64,000 nucleotides of DNA from Shewanella olleyana (GCF_023283825.1 NZ_JAKILD010000014.1:62001-126000), one strand, 5' to 3'; positions 36,739 through 46,300 are shown, counted from the first letter of the stretch. A program made the numbers and translations. Notes: a model not told the origin generated them from the letters alone.

Positions 36739-37080
36739 ATGTACAGTTTTAGACCAATAACCATAACTGATGTTTCAAATGCTTTGGAAGCAATCAGAAC
36801 AATAGTTCGACCAGATGCAGATAATGAAGGGCAATCGATAAACAGTGATTCCGTATATAGTTACTTGCTACCTACTGAGCAGCGACTTGTCGATATAGCA
36901 GAAGATACAGTCAAGTCCTATATTTGTGATTCTGGTGACAAAGTCAATAATAACGCCATAGCGCATATGAGAAGAAAAGGCTATGACACTATTCTTCAAC
37001 TCGATCAATATGACCCGTACAAGTTGACTGGACATGTTGTTGTTGGTGAGTGGGTTATCGATCTTAGTGATAGACAGTAA
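36739..37080 (+). CDS. Hypothetical 113-residue protein
   Basis: The start ATG 36739 has GGAG eight bases upstream. The product is soluble, with a helical first half (S-N-A-L-E-A-I-R-T-I-V-R-P-D) and a strand-rich C-terminal part ending W-V-I-D-L-S-D. No family or motif is recognised. It is the first of two small plus-strand genes before the integrase; no function is proposed. Confidence 0.5.
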   Translation: MYSFRPITITDVSNALEAIRTIVRPDADNEGQSINSDSVYSYLLPTEQRLVDIAEDTVKSYICDSGDKVNNNAIAHMRRKGYDTILQLDQYDPYKLTGHVVVGEWVIDLSDRQ

Positions 37081-37412
37081 ATGTGCAGTGTTAAGGGGTA
37101 ACTGAGGATGAGAAAGGTTCAAAGGACTTGCTCATATAAGCTCAAGTCTATGGGTAATGGAAATAGTGAATTTGTTCTGTTTCGGTAGTTGTTTCATCTA
37201 TGCGCACATATAGCAATCTAAAGTTTAAGAGGATTTTTAGACGGTAAGTACGGAAGTTGTTAGCTAATTAGCAAGCAGAAGCATCTATAGAGCTACTGTG
37301 TGCAATATCAAAAGGGAGATTGTGTTTTCGGTGGCTTAAAAAGCGGTAAAAGTATTAGGCTCATTGCAGAGTCTGTTTCTATAACTAATTTATTGAAGAG
37401 TGGGACTCAATT
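37081..37412. other. Region between two small element genes
   Basis: About 330 bases. I see a possible open frame overlapping the next gene in another frame but no convincing gene, repeat or hairpin. Confidence 0.35.
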
Positions 37413-37643
37413 ATGTCAGAAGAAAATAAAGCAGAAAAAGCCGGAGCGGCTGCTAGTGTTGGAACAGTTGGCACTATTGGAGCAGTTACTCTTGGCTCGA
37501 GTGCTGCAACTATTTCAGGGGGCTTAGCCACCGCAGGGAGTTTAATTGGAGGAGGTATGGCTGCTGGCGTTGGTGTTGTTGCTGTAGCACCACTGGCTGT
37601 TGGGGGGATAGTTTACGGGATTTTCTCATTATTTGATGACTAA
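37413..37643 (+). CDS. Small Gly/Ala-rich hydrophobic protein, possible membrane pore or toxin
   Basis: The 76-residue product has a short charged start (M-S-E-E-N-K-A-E-K) then an almost unbroken run of Gly, Ala, Val, Ser and Thr with repeated G-x-x-x-G/A spacing, and ends F-S-L-F-D-D. Such sequences fold as glycine-zipper helices that cross membranes and are found in bacteriocins, holin-like proteins and small defence effectors. I cannot choose among these. The ribosome site is weak (GTGGG). It is separated from the integrase gene by a 70-base convergent gap. Confidence 0.55.
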   Translation: MSEENKAEKAGAAASVGTVGTIGAVTLGSSAATISGGLATAGSLIGGGMAAGVGVVAVAPLAVGGIVYGIFSLFDD

Positions 37644-37713
37644 TAATTGAATGCTAATGAGAAGTAATGAGTAGGCTGATAATGCAATTCAGCCTGCTCA
37701 GAATGTAAGCCTT

Positions 37714-38997
37714 TTAGATACAACCACGTCTTTTGTATTCAAGACTCCATTCTTTAAATTGCTTTGTTAGTCTTGCCTGATTTTTAGCTAACACTCCAGT
37801 GGAGAGCGGTTTCTTTTTGGGAGCGGCCTTTTGAATTTCAACACCAGACAGTTCACGTGTGAACATTTTAGGTATTACATGGCTGTAATGTTGCTCAATC
37901 ATCTGAAGGCTTGTACCACACTGTTTTGCCAATATTTCCATGCTCACTTCTCCAGACATCAATTGCCATGTGATATAGGAGTGGCGTAATGAATAAAGTG
38001 TTCTAACTCCATGAGGCGACTTTTTTAAGCCTATTTCTTGGAGTGCTTTATCAAATGCCTTTCCAAGCTCGTTAGTTGTTGTTCCATCGGCAAGCCTAAA
38101 CAATTTATCTGAAGGTTTTCGGTTGGGGAATCGTTCGCGGAGTCCATCAATACATGAGAAAACCTCATCACGGCAAACAATTTCTCTTGTGCCAGTATAC
38201 TTAGTGGTTTTGCCCTTTGTGACGGTGACATAGAAAACGACATTATGCTCATCTGCTTCCATATTAATATCTGCCCAAGTTAGCCCTTCCATCTCGGTGC
38301 CAGGCCTAATACCCGTATGAACGGCAAACTCCATATAATCTAAAAGCAGCTCTCTTATCTGGCGTGTTTTTTCCTTACGGCTATTTTGCTCTAACTTAAT
38401 GATGGCATCGAAAACTTGTTCATACTCTCCCTTTGAGAATGCGGCTCTTCGTTGGCTGCTAATACCTTCGCTGTTTAGTACAGGTACTTGCATCGGAACC
38501 ATCCACTTTCTGACGATAGCTTCCTTGAACACCATCTGAACTGCTGCGTTATGGGTTTGGATTGTGGATTTTGCTGGGATTCGTTTAAATTGTTCAATCC
38601 GCCATTTATCAAATTCACGGATTTTTTCTTGATCAATAGAAGTGATGAACATGCGGTCGAAGAAGGGGATATGATATTTACGTAGGGCGCCAATGTAATC
38701 CTTGTAAATAACCTTACCACCTCCATGTAATAGTTCACTTTGCATCTGGTCTATGGCTTTCTCTGCTACATCTTTAAAGCGTTTGCTATCGATTAAGGTA
38801 TTGGTTTCAGCCCGTATTTCATAATCCATGAATATGCGGTGTGCCATAGCAATAGCATCATTTAGTTCAGTCTTCTTAGTAGCTTTAGCGTACCATTTAC
38901 CGTAGAGTGCGAATCGGCAGTACCAGTATTTACTGTTGCTTTGAAGATAGACATAAAGTTTATCAGTTATGTTGTGACGTTCGATTTGTTTGCTCAT
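37714..38997 (-). CDS. int: Tyrosine-type integrase of the element
   Basis: The 427-residue product has an N-terminal arm-binding part, a SAM-like core-binding domain (about 95-165) and a catalytic domain with Arg231 (H-T-G-I-R-P-G-T-E), a Lys in the beta turn (T-K-G-K, about 261), box II L-Y335-S-L-R338-H339 (Tyr replaces the usual first His), and nucleophile Tyr371 in M-I-E-Q-H-Y-S-H. The second-His position reads C-G-T-S, a variant common in island integrases. The gene starts 109 bases from the right core and points away from it, the usual int-att arrangement. It must cut inside the anticodon loop of tRNA-Leu(CAA). All catalytic residues needed are present. Confidence 0.95.
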   Translation of the reverse strand: MSKQIERHNITDKLYVYLQSNSKYWYCRFALYGKWYAKATKKTELNDAIAMAHRIFMDYEIRAETNTLIDSKRFKDVAEKAIDQMQSELLHGGGKVIYKDYIGALRKYHIPFFDRMFITSIDQEKIREFDKWRIEQFKRIPAKSTIQTHNAAVQMVFKEAIVRKWMVPMQVPVLNSEGISSQRRAAFSKGEYEQVFDAIIKLEQNSRKEKTRQIRELLLDYMEFAVHTGIRPGTEMEGLTWADINMEADEHNVVFYVTVTKGKTTKYTGTREIVCRDEVFSCIDGLRERFPNRKPSDKLFRLADGTTTNELGKAFDKALQEIGLKKSPHGVRTLYSLRHSYITWQLMSGEVSMEILAKQCGTSLQMIEQHYSHVIPKMFTRELSGVEIQKAAPKKKPLSTGVLAKNQARLTKQFKEWSLEYKRRGCI

Positions 38998-39025
38998 TAA
39001 TCCATCGTAATGAGTAAATGCTTTA

Positions 39026-39046
39026 TTTGCAAAGATTTTTGCAAAG
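39026..39046. repeat. Right-end integrase arm-site candidates
   Basis: TTTGCAAAG occurs at 39026-39034 and 39038-39046, between the integrase start and the right core. It is the same nonamer as at 21720 and 21739 in the left end. Confidence 0.65.
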
Positions 39047-39105
39047 TTATTATTTGTTTGTTTTTACTTGTTGAAATTTAAGTGTATTTTTTTAGGCGCT
39101 TTCTT

Positions 39106-39113
39106 TTCAAAAT
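39106..39113. other. Right attachment core (attR)
   Basis: TTCAAAAT, identical to the left core, with element sequence on its left (CTT) and tRNA sequence on its right (CCGTTG). Confidence 0.88.
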
Positions 39114-39158
39114 CCGTTGCTTTCGAGCGTGGCGGTTCAAGTCCGCCCACCGGTACCA
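39106..39158 (+). pseudogene. 3' half of the host tRNA-Leu(CAA)
   Basis: Begins in the anticodon loop and continues through 3' anticodon strand TCCGT, variable arm, T arm (GGCGG-TTCAAGT-CCGCC), acceptor CACCGGT and encoded CCA. With the 5' half at 21594 it forms the complete 85-nt host gene. It has no promoter here. Confidence 0.92.
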
Positions 39159-39177
39159 TCTCCTCTTTAAGAGGATT

Positions 39178-39203
39178 TAAACCGACTTTAAGTCGGTTTT
39201 TTT
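39178..39203 (+). terminator. Original terminator of the host tRNA-Leu gene
   Basis: AAACCGAC and GTCGGTTT pair around TTTAA and are followed by seven T. It now follows only the separated 3' tRNA half. Confidence 0.88.
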
Positions 39204-39276
39204 GTGCCTGTTTATTTCCATTTTTATTATTTCTACAGTTAACAGCGCATAAACTCAAACCTATCACGTTGCTAGA

Positions 39277-39507
39277 TTATTGAATTTGTTGTGCGCTGTT
39301 TATTAAGTGCTGCTTTTCATACCCAGCTATAATTCCAAGTTCATAAAATGGCACTTTGCGTGTTAATGAATCTTGAAGTAGCGTGTAGTCGCTATCATCG
39401 AGATAAAGTTTGTCGGCTATACTTTCTCCTTTTATCCAACCTAGGCCGTAAAGCAAAACCGCCGTGATACAGGTGTATTGAATGATGCCTGAAAAATATT
39501 GTCCCAT
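39277..39507 (-). CDS. Small hypothetical membrane-associated protein
   Basis: A 76-residue frame with one hydrophobic N-terminal segment (I-I-Q-Y-T-C-I-T-A-V-L-L-Y-G-L-G) and a soluble acidic tail. AAGAG lies before the ATG. I recognise no family. It lies outside the element, convergent with the tRNA terminator, and may be a chromosomal gene. Confidence 0.45.
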   Translation of the reverse strand: MGQYFSGIIQYTCITAVLLYGLGWIKGESIADKLYLDDSDYTLLQDSLTRKVPFYELGIIAGYEKQHLINSAQQIQ

Positions 39508-39898
39508 TAAAATCTCTTACCTTGCAGAATTAAGTACAGCATAAAATTATTATACTCAGCTTGTTTAATAAGCATCTAAAGACTGGTTTTAGCGCTACTA
39601 AGGTTATGTGAAGCACAAGATAGTAAAGGTGTGGGATTGCACTTTTATTAAAGCTTCTTTTTTGTGATAAAAATAAAAATCTACTGCTTTATATAAAATT
39701 AGCTAATGTAGCTTAGTGTTAAATGATGAGTGTTTTACTTTTTTCTTATTGGGTGATTTTAATAAAGCCATTTTTAATATGTTGTACTGTTCAGGAGCAG
39801 AAGCTCAAGTTAAAATCTTTTTATATGCCCAGTTTAGAATTTTTAGAATGGGAAATAATAAAGGACAACCTAAGCTGTCCTTTATTAATTTTATTTAA
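39508..39898. other. Intergenic region after the element
   Basis: About 390 AT-rich bases. The segment at 39868-39893 (AAAGGACA...TGTCCTTT) forms a hairpin with an 8-bp stem that may end the minus-strand barrel gene. No other feature is apparent. Confidence 0.5.
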
Positions 39899-40459
39899 CT
39901 AGAATTTGTAATCAATCGCTAAATAAACTTGTTGAGTACCATTTAACGAGAATGTGCTATTGTTCGCTCCGTTACCTACTTCTTTTTCGTAATCTTGCTT
40001 TAAGTATTGGTAGCCAATTTCAGTAGACCAGTTGTCATTGATATTATACACAAAGCCTGTTTGCCCCCCCCAAACAAAATTGTCTCCAGAGCTTAAATCT
40101 GCTTCCTTGATACTAGTATGAGTCATACCCGCTGTTGCGCCGACAAACCAGTTAACATTGCTCTGTCCAAGAGGGACTAGATAGTCATAAGATAATAGAA
40201 AAGTCTGCTGTTTACCTAGGTCTTCAGAGTTATAACCATAAGTACCATATACACGGCTATTATCGTTAATATACTTACCAACACGAAGTTGATATGCCAT
40301 ATCTTTTTCTTTCTCTTTAGTGCCATCAACAGAGGAATCTAGCTTGTAAGTATTCTGCTGGTAACCCGCAGCGCCACCGACGAACCAATCTGCTGCCATT
40401 GCAGGTACAGACATTGCAGAAGTAATAACACCGGCTAAAATAAGTTGCTTAATTTTCAT
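39899..40459 (-). CDS. Small outer-membrane beta-barrel protein
   Basis: The start ATG 40459 has GGAG upstream; a longer reading to 40507 adds residues before the signal peptide. Of 186 residues, 1-20 are a Sec signal (cleavage after A-M-A before A-D-W-F-V-G-G). The mature part is an eight-stranded barrel pattern with Gly/aromatic alternation (F-V-G-A-T-A-G-M-T, W-S-T-E-I-G-Y-Q-Y) and ends Y-L-A-I-D-Y-K-F with terminal Phe. OmpA/OmpX-type barrels of this size serve in adhesion, stress or permeability; no specific role can be assigned. Confidence 0.8.
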   Translation of the reverse strand: MKIKQLILAGVITSAMSVPAMAADWFVGGAAGYQQNTYKLDSSVDGTKEKEKDMAYQLRVGKYINDNSRVYGTYGYNSEDLGKQQTFLLSYDYLVPLGQSNVNWFVGATAGMTHTSIKEADLSSGDNFVWGGQTGFVYNINDNWSTEIGYQYLKQDYEKEVGNGANNSTFSLNGTQQVYLAIDYKF

Positions 40460-41121
40460 AATCCACTCCAGAATATAAAGGTCGTTTCGTTTTGTTGAAG
40501 CAATCATAGTCTGGTTAAGCTGTATCAGAACTGAATGAGTTTAGTGGTCGTTATTTTAAATTATATCTTCTAAGTTAACTTATTTAAGATAGAAATAAAT
40601 TTCGGATTTATATGTATTTTCAAGAGCCTTATTACACTTAACTTATAATGTGGGAGTTTTGAATATTAAAGCTTGCTTTGTATTTTTAGGTATTTTACTT
40701 ATTATCGAAATCATATGGTTTCATCTTGTTATATTACTAATTTAACATGTTCTCCTTAGGGTTGGTTTTAAGCTAATTTCTAGCTATTCCTCATTTATTT
40801 CACGAAGTTTACCTATGTGAGCGATTAGCCGTTCCTATGGTAGATCACAAATTCAACAAGTTGTTACTGAATTATTTGCGCAAGGTCACTGTATGGTTTT
40901 TAGCTGATATTTGATGTTGCAGTTTTGATGTATAAACAATCTAAAGGCTGAATAAAATGATAACCACTCAATTAGCCTTTAGTTGTTATTTTCTATATAT
41001 GACCTACATTCGAGCATGCGATTCCTACAGCGCATACACTACCAAATGGTCTTTATAGTAAATAAACCAAATGCAGCCGGATTTGCTGCAATTAATCAAT
41101 GTTTGCTAAGGAGATTAGCTA
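40460..41121. other. Large divergent intergenic region before dcuB
   Basis: About 660 bases without a convincing gene. TTTTGATGTATAAACAATC near 40923 resembles half of an FNR box (TTGAT), which would suit anaerobic control of dcuB, but the second half is poor. A hairpin, AGGCTGAATAAAATGAT with its partner 30 bases on, is not strong. Confidence 0.4.
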
Positions 41122-42444
41122 ATGTTTTATGTTCATATGCTGTTATTGTTGGCGGTTATATTTGTTGGTATTCGCCACGGTGGCGTGGCATTCGGTTTAC
41201 TCGGTGGCCTAGGGGTATCGGTATTAGCGTTTGTTTTTGGTATTGCACCAGGCTCACCTCCAGTCAGTGTGATGTTGATTATTCTAGCTGTTGTCGCTGC
41301 ATCAGCAACACTCGAGGCCACTGGTGGCCTTAAGTTATTGGTTAAATATGCTGAAAAATTACTGAGAAAACACCCTAGCCAAATTACTTTTCTTGGCCCC
41401 TTATGTACTTACTCTTTAACCGTATTAGTGGGAACTGGACACTCAGTGTATCCACTACTACCTGTAATCTATGATGTAGCCTACAAAAAAGGTATTCGTC
41501 CTGAGCGTCCCTTAGCCATGGCGACAGTCGCATCGCAAATGGGAATTACAGCAAGCCCAATTGCAGCGGCTGCAGCAGTTGTTATGGCGACAGCGATGGA
41601 TAATAGCCTTGATATTAGTTTAATCAATGTGTTGTCAGTGACGATCCCTGCGACCTTAATTGGTGTACTAGCGGGTTGTGCGTGGAGCTTAAATCGCGGT
41701 AAAGATTTAGATAAAGATGAGGCATTCCAAGCACGTTTACAAGATGAAGATTTTCGCAATAATCTAGTTGATCCAGAAGTAGAATCAACTGACCAAGCTC
41801 ATACAGATAGCATAGCTAAACGAGGGTTAGCGTTATTCTTAGCAGGTATCGTTTCTGTCATTGTCATTGCGATGTTTAGTAAAGAGTTGCTACCTGAAGG
41901 CGTCAGTATGTCAGTGGCCATTCAGTTTATGATGCTATCAGTCGGTGCTGTCATCTTATTGGCTACTAAGGTGTCACCACAAAAAATCGTCAATAGTAAT
42001 GTGTTTACTGCGGGTATGACTGCGGTGGTGATCATCTTTGGTATTGCATGGTTAAGTGACACTATCATTAGTCACCACAAGAGCTACCTTGTAAGCTCAC
42101 TAAGTGATTTAGTCAGCGCTTACCCTTGGTCGTTTGCAATTGCGATGTTTATGGCATCTATTTTCTTAAAGAGCCAAGCTGCAGTATTGACGATTATGTT
42201 TCCGTTAGGCTTTGCTTTAGGGATCCCTGCGCCAGTACTTATTGGTGTTATACCAGCATGTTATGCGTACTTTTTCTTTCCGTTTTATCCGAGTGATTTA
42301 GCGGCGATCAGTTTTGATAGATCGGGCACAACCAATATCGGTAAATATGTACTTAACCATAGCTTTATCATTCCTGGATTTATTGGGGTGACAACGGCGA
42401 CAATATTAGGTTATTTCATCTCTACGCTAGTTATTAATCATTAA
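41122..42444 (+). CDS. dcuB: Anaerobic C4-dicarboxylate antiporter
   Basis: The 440-residue, multi-helix inner-membrane protein has AAGGAG before its ATG. The sequence follows E. coli DcuB (446 residues) almost throughout as I recall it: G-G-V-A-F-G-L-L-G-G-L-G, V-V-A-A-S-A-T-L-E-A-T-G-G-L, G-T-G-H-S-V-Y-P-L-L-P-V-I-Y-D-V-A, I-R-P-E-R-P-L-A, R-G-K-D-L-D-K-D-E-A-F-Q and Y-P-S-D-L-A-A-I-S-F-D-R-S-G-T-T. DcuA/DcuB proteins exchange external fumarate, malate or aspartate for succinate during fumarate respiration. DcuB rather than DcuA is chosen on overall similarity. Single gene with a terminator. Confidence 0.88.
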   Translation: MFYVHMLLLLAVIFVGIRHGGVAFGLLGGLGVSVLAFVFGIAPGSPPVSVMLIILAVVAASATLEATGGLKLLVKYAEKLLRKHPSQITFLGPLCTYSLTVLVGTGHSVYPLLPVIYDVAYKKGIRPERPLAMATVASQMGITASPIAAAAAVVMATAMDNSLDISLINVLSVTIPATLIGVLAGCAWSLNRGKDLDKDEAFQARLQDEDFRNNLVDPEVESTDQAHTDSIAKRGLALFLAGIVSVIVIAMFSKELLPEGVSMSVAIQFMMLSVGAVILLATKVSPQKIVNSNVFTAGMTAVVIIFGIAWLSDTIISHHKSYLVSSLSDLVSAYPWSFAIAMFMASIFLKSQAAVLTIMFPLGFALGIPAPVLIGVIPACYAYFFFPFYPSDLAAISFDRSGTTNIGKYVLNHSFIIPGFIGVTTATILGYFISTLVINH

Positions 42445-42462
42445 CTTGAATGACATAAAAAA

Positions 42463-42486
42463 GCCCAGCATTTGCTGGGCTCTTTT
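42463..42486 (+). terminator. Terminator of dcuB
   Basis: GCCCAGCA and TGCTGGGC pair around TT, followed by TCTTTT. Confidence 0.9.
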
Positions 42487-42506
42487 CGTTAAGTGTTAAC
42501 TAACGA

Positions 42507-42613
42507 TTAAGACTTCATCTTACGACGACGGAATGCCGCTAAAGGAAGAGGTATAGTTAGTTTTAGCATAGAATCAACTGGTGTCTCTTGTACTGAAAAT
42601 GGTTGGATGGGGA
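42507..42613 (-). pseudogene. Remnant of a GlyGly-CTERM protein (C-terminal tail only)
   Basis: The minus strand keeps an in-frame tail reading L-K-L-T-I-P-L-P-L-A-A-F-R-R-R-K-M-K-S then stop. The hydrophobic stretch plus R-R-R-K cluster matches the end of GlyGly-CTERM sorting signals and is much like the tail of the M36 protease downstream (L-L-L-P-I-A-A-L-R-R-R-K). About 35 codons upstream the frame closes by a stop. The GlyGly part itself is not kept. It is most likely the leftover of a deleted exported protein. Confidence 0.6.
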
Positions 42614-42711
42614 GGCAGGATTAAGTGTACTGTAGTGAATGTTGGTAATTTGTTACTTTGGGCTTGTACAGGTAAAATAGCATTATTATATGGATATCAT
42701 TAAGGGAAATA

Positions 42712-43263
42712 ATGAAAAAAACAATTATGCTTACATCAATGATCTTTCTTGGTGGCTGTACAGCTGAAGAGACTTCAACTTATAAAGAAAAAAACTCAAA
42801 CTCTGCTTCTGAAAAAGTTCGCTCTACCAATGCTTCATTACTTAATTCCTCTGAAAACTCAATCTCTACTGCCAAAATTGAACGTCAAAAGCATGATGTA
42901 ACTTACTCGAACAATAAAGATTCTTTACCAGTAAAACCTGCATCATACTCAGTCGCACTTAATCAGCAAAAGTTCATCACAGATAATGCCAGCATTAAAG
43001 CGGGTCAATCTTTATTTAACATGGAAATGAAACAGTATGGGGTGGTTAAAGGATCTTTTGTAGTGATTGCTTCGAAAAAACCGAAGTGGCTAGAAAGCGA
43101 TTTTTCAATTAATGAAATAGCTAAACTAACTTACCGACTAAACAGTCAATCTGCAGATGCTGATTTACATGAGTGGTATAAAAAGTTAATTCAAGATGCT
43201 CGCTTTAGTACTGTTGAGCTTGAAATTGACTATAGCGGAAAAAGTGATGTGCCCGAGTTTTAA
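42712..43263 (+). CDS. Hypothetical lipoprotein
   Basis: The 183-residue product begins with a lipoprotein signal (M-K-K-T-I-M-L-T-S-M, lipobox F-L-G-G-C at Cys16). A Ser/Asn/Lys-rich linker (residues 20-65) is followed by a soluble domain with G-V-V-K-G-S-F-V-V-I-A and W-Y-K-K-L-I-Q-D-A-R-F. No family is recognised. AAGGGA precedes the ATG. It is convergent with the M36 protease. Confidence 0.65.
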   Translation: MKKTIMLTSMIFLGGCTAEETSTYKEKNSNSASEKVRSTNASLLNSSENSISTAKIERQKHDVTYSNNKDSLPVKPASYSVALNQQKFITDNASIKAGQSLFNMEMKQYGVVKGSFVVIASKKPKWLESDFSINEIAKLTYRLNSQSADADLHEWYKKLIQDARFSTVELEIDYSGKSDVPEF

Positions 43264-43326
43264 TCGTCGTATCAACAGTTATTGACACCGCCTTTAAGTT
43301 GTTTATTTTCTGAAACTTATAAATTT

Positions 43327-43360
43327 AAAGCCACAACAACAATATGTTGTTGTGGCTTTT
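43327..43360. terminator. Bidirectional terminator between the lipoprotein and M36 protease genes
   Basis: A 15-bp stem, AAAGCCACAACAACA with TGTTGTTGTGGCTTT, around ATA, with A and T flanks on either side. Confidence 0.88.
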
Positions 43361-43373
43361 AGTAAATTAACGA

Positions 43374-46300
43374 TTATTTACGACGACGAAGTGCTGCTAT
43401 TGGTAATAATAACAAGCTTAACCAACCCATTGAGCCACCACTAGATGATTTCTTTGGCGTTTCAGCGGCTGTATCTGCAGGAATATCATTTACCATTACC
43501 GAAGTTGACGTGACAACATCTGCGACACCATCGTTTACCGTTAAGGTAAATTCGAGAGTTTCAGAGCCAGAAGCAACTAACGGTGCAGTAAAGCTTAATT
43601 CAGCTGCATCAGTTGTGGTTAATGTTGCTGTTGTACCAGAGGTTTGCTCCCACATATAAGTTAAGGTATTGTCAGCATTGGCATCAATAGCCGTTGCAGT
43701 AAAGGTAACTTCTTCACCTTCATTAACTTCTGCGGCACTTGCCATAACAGTTACACTTGGTAAACGGTTTTCACACACGTAAGTGTCTCCAGCTACGACA
43801 TCAGAGAAAATGCTTGTTTGTGTATTGGTGAAGGTAATGTCATCAATGTACCAACCAGCAGAGAAACCAAACTCTGGATCGGGTACAAATGCGGAGTCAG
43901 TGGCAATGCGGAATCTAAATTGCACTTGGTTACCATTTAAGGCTTCACCAAAGTTAATAGTTTCCCAGCCGTAGTTAACACCTGAATACATAGCGCGGTC
44001 CGCAATGGCTGCTTCGGTGTACTCTAATCCTGTATCCGTATAGCCATCGCCTTCAAATGTTGCACCAGCTTCTACCACATCGATCCAATTACCGCCATTG
44101 ATACTCACTTCAACAACCGCACCATCAAAACCTTCCTCTAGGTTGTATAAGTGCCAGAAGCTAACAGTGTAATCGCCAGCAAAGCCAACCGTTGTTGGAC
44201 GAGTTTCGTACGCAACATCTGATGTGAAGCTATTGCCTGTTGCAGATAGTAGTCCATCAAACTCATCCCACTGATCTAATCCGAATGTGCCAATAGCCAT
44301 GACATCACCAGCAATGACATTTTCAGTAAAATCTTTCATTCTAGAAAGAGTATTTAGGTCATCATACTGGCTAGTACCTGTTAATTCACGCTCTTCAAAG
44401 TCGACGTTTACCGTTGTTGAAAGCATGTATTCAGTCGTGTCTTCTACGCCATTCATTTCATCAGCAACAAATTTAAGTACTAACTCATCACCAATGCCGG
44501 CATCGTTTAAGGTGAACTCAATAGGGGTACTCGTTGCAGAGCCAAATAGTGCAAGGTCGTCAAAGCGAACCAAACCATCGTTAGCGAAGGTCACATCGTG
44601 ATCGCTTTCAACAACAACGTGTCCAGTAAGACCACTCAATACTTCATTACCATTGTTTTGAATTATGAAACTAACTGTGCCTGTTTCGCCTTTATCAATA
44701 ATATTATCTTTTGAACAGAACCCAGACATTAAGCCTTCATAGTTCGTATCCATGGTATGAGCTGTTACTGTGTAAGCTGATAATTCAGTTTCATATGATT
44801 CAACAACACCCGCATGATCTGTCGAGAAACGGCTCGGTGATTTAGCTCCTAAGCCCATACCACGACGTGCAAATGCAGCTAGAATAATCTTATAGTCTTC
44901 AGCATCATTTGCATAAGCGGCTGCAAGGAGTGCATCACGACCTTCGGTAAAGGTAGGAGCCATTGGCATCATCTTATAACCAGCAACTAAGTAGTCCTTC
45001 ATTAGGCTCTTAGCTTCATCGAAGGTATGGCGTTCATCGTTAGCTAAACCGATAAATGAATCCCATAACATCGCCGCATATACAGAACCTGAGCCATGAA
45101 CCTGAGGGTTTCTTTCTACATAAGCAAATGTAGATGGGTTAATGTCCATATTAGTTGAGTATGGGAATTCACGGATACCAGTTACAAAGCTTGCTACATA
45201 AGTGGTATCACCATAGCCACCTGCATAATCTTCATTGCCGACGACTAAGTTGTCGGCAGAATCTGAGCCAAATAATAGTGCGTGGAAGTCACCAAAGCCT
45301 TCACCCATAGAACGTGCTTGGTTACTACTTAAACCTGAACCATTACCTACTAAACGGTTACTGATGTAGTGACCCCATTCATGAGCTACAATTGCGTTAT
45401 CCCAAGAGCTATCTTTAAAGTTACGTGTTAAGTCATTTTTGAACATGTCGATAGATACAGTTTCACTTGCATCTAATAGGGCATAAATCGCTGCGCCGTC
45501 ACTATAATTGATGCCCATGCTTGGGATCGTTACGGTGTCATCCGCGCCGCCCATTGGTGCCGGTGTACCATCGTCAGTGTTATTCGCGATTAATACCGCA
45601 ATAGCACCTGCATCCTGAGCATTTTTAACTTTTGCTGTGAAGTTACATGCACCGCGGTCAATAATGGCAACTTTACCAGCAATTTCTGCACTATTAACGG
45701 TGGCTTCACAGCCATCTCTGATTGGATCTACACCATCTTCAATTCGAACTAAATCGCCAGAGATCTCATAAACATCGTCACCAAAACTAGCAAATTGAAC
45801 AATATCTAATAAACCTATTGCTGCATGAGAAGTGATGGTTAAACCATAATCAACGCCATTTTCAGCTTGAGTGGTTTCCCATAAGTACATCTGCATTCGA
45901 GGGGAGGCACCGTCAGCTGGGGTAGACATGTTGGCATTATTAAAGCCAGAGTTGTCTTGAACTTCTACATTTAGTGGGTCACCTTCAACACCACCACGAT
46001 CGTAGTTAACAGCCTGAGCATTACCTGCAGCTTCATCAAAACCATGATCGTAATAGTCATTATGCAAGTAGTTGTTCATATAGAACAAGTTGACGATAGC
46101 GGCCTTACGATTATTGATTGAGTATTCTGGTTCATTGATGTTATATACATAATCAAACGTGTTAGCGGCGGTAGTTTCAGCTTGATAATCGCCATTAGTG
46201 AAACCTTGAGGAGCAACGGCATCAACATAGGCATTTACATTATTTCCAGAAGTTACAGTGGCATCATCAGCTAACCAAGGATCCATGGTACTAATAGCCC

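Larger units (their letters stand above)
21626..39113. mobile_element. Integrated element of about 17.48 kb in tRNA-Leu(CAA)
   Basis: The ends are defined by the split tRNA-Leu gene and the direct repeat TTCAAAAT at 21626-21633 and 39106-39113. The element holds its own integrase gene next to the right end, arm-like repeats at both ends, a complete replacement tRNA-Leu, a restriction-modification set, rpsT, an AAA+ operon, a probable replication module, a serine resolvase and unrecognised cargo. No capsid, tail, portal or conjugation gene is visible, so it is neither a full prophage nor a self-transmissible ICE; a satellite, an integrated plasmid or a cargo island is possible. The sequence appears more AT-rich than the flanks. 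Confidence 0.9.

Noticed and set aside
21626..39113. Complete prophage or conjugative element
   Set aside because: No capsid, tail, terminase, relaxase or type IV secretion gene can be recognised among the coding regions.
39064..39267. Minus-strand open frame across the 3' tRNA half
   Set aside because: It overlaps the tRNA fragment and its terminator; it matches the spurious ORFs often seen antisense to tRNA genes.
40920..40945. FNR box before dcuB
   Set aside because: Only one half (TTGAT) is good; the partner is too poor to call.
40983..41333. Plus-strand frame overlapping the dcuB start
   Set aside because: It has odd composition and overlaps a well supported gene in another frame.
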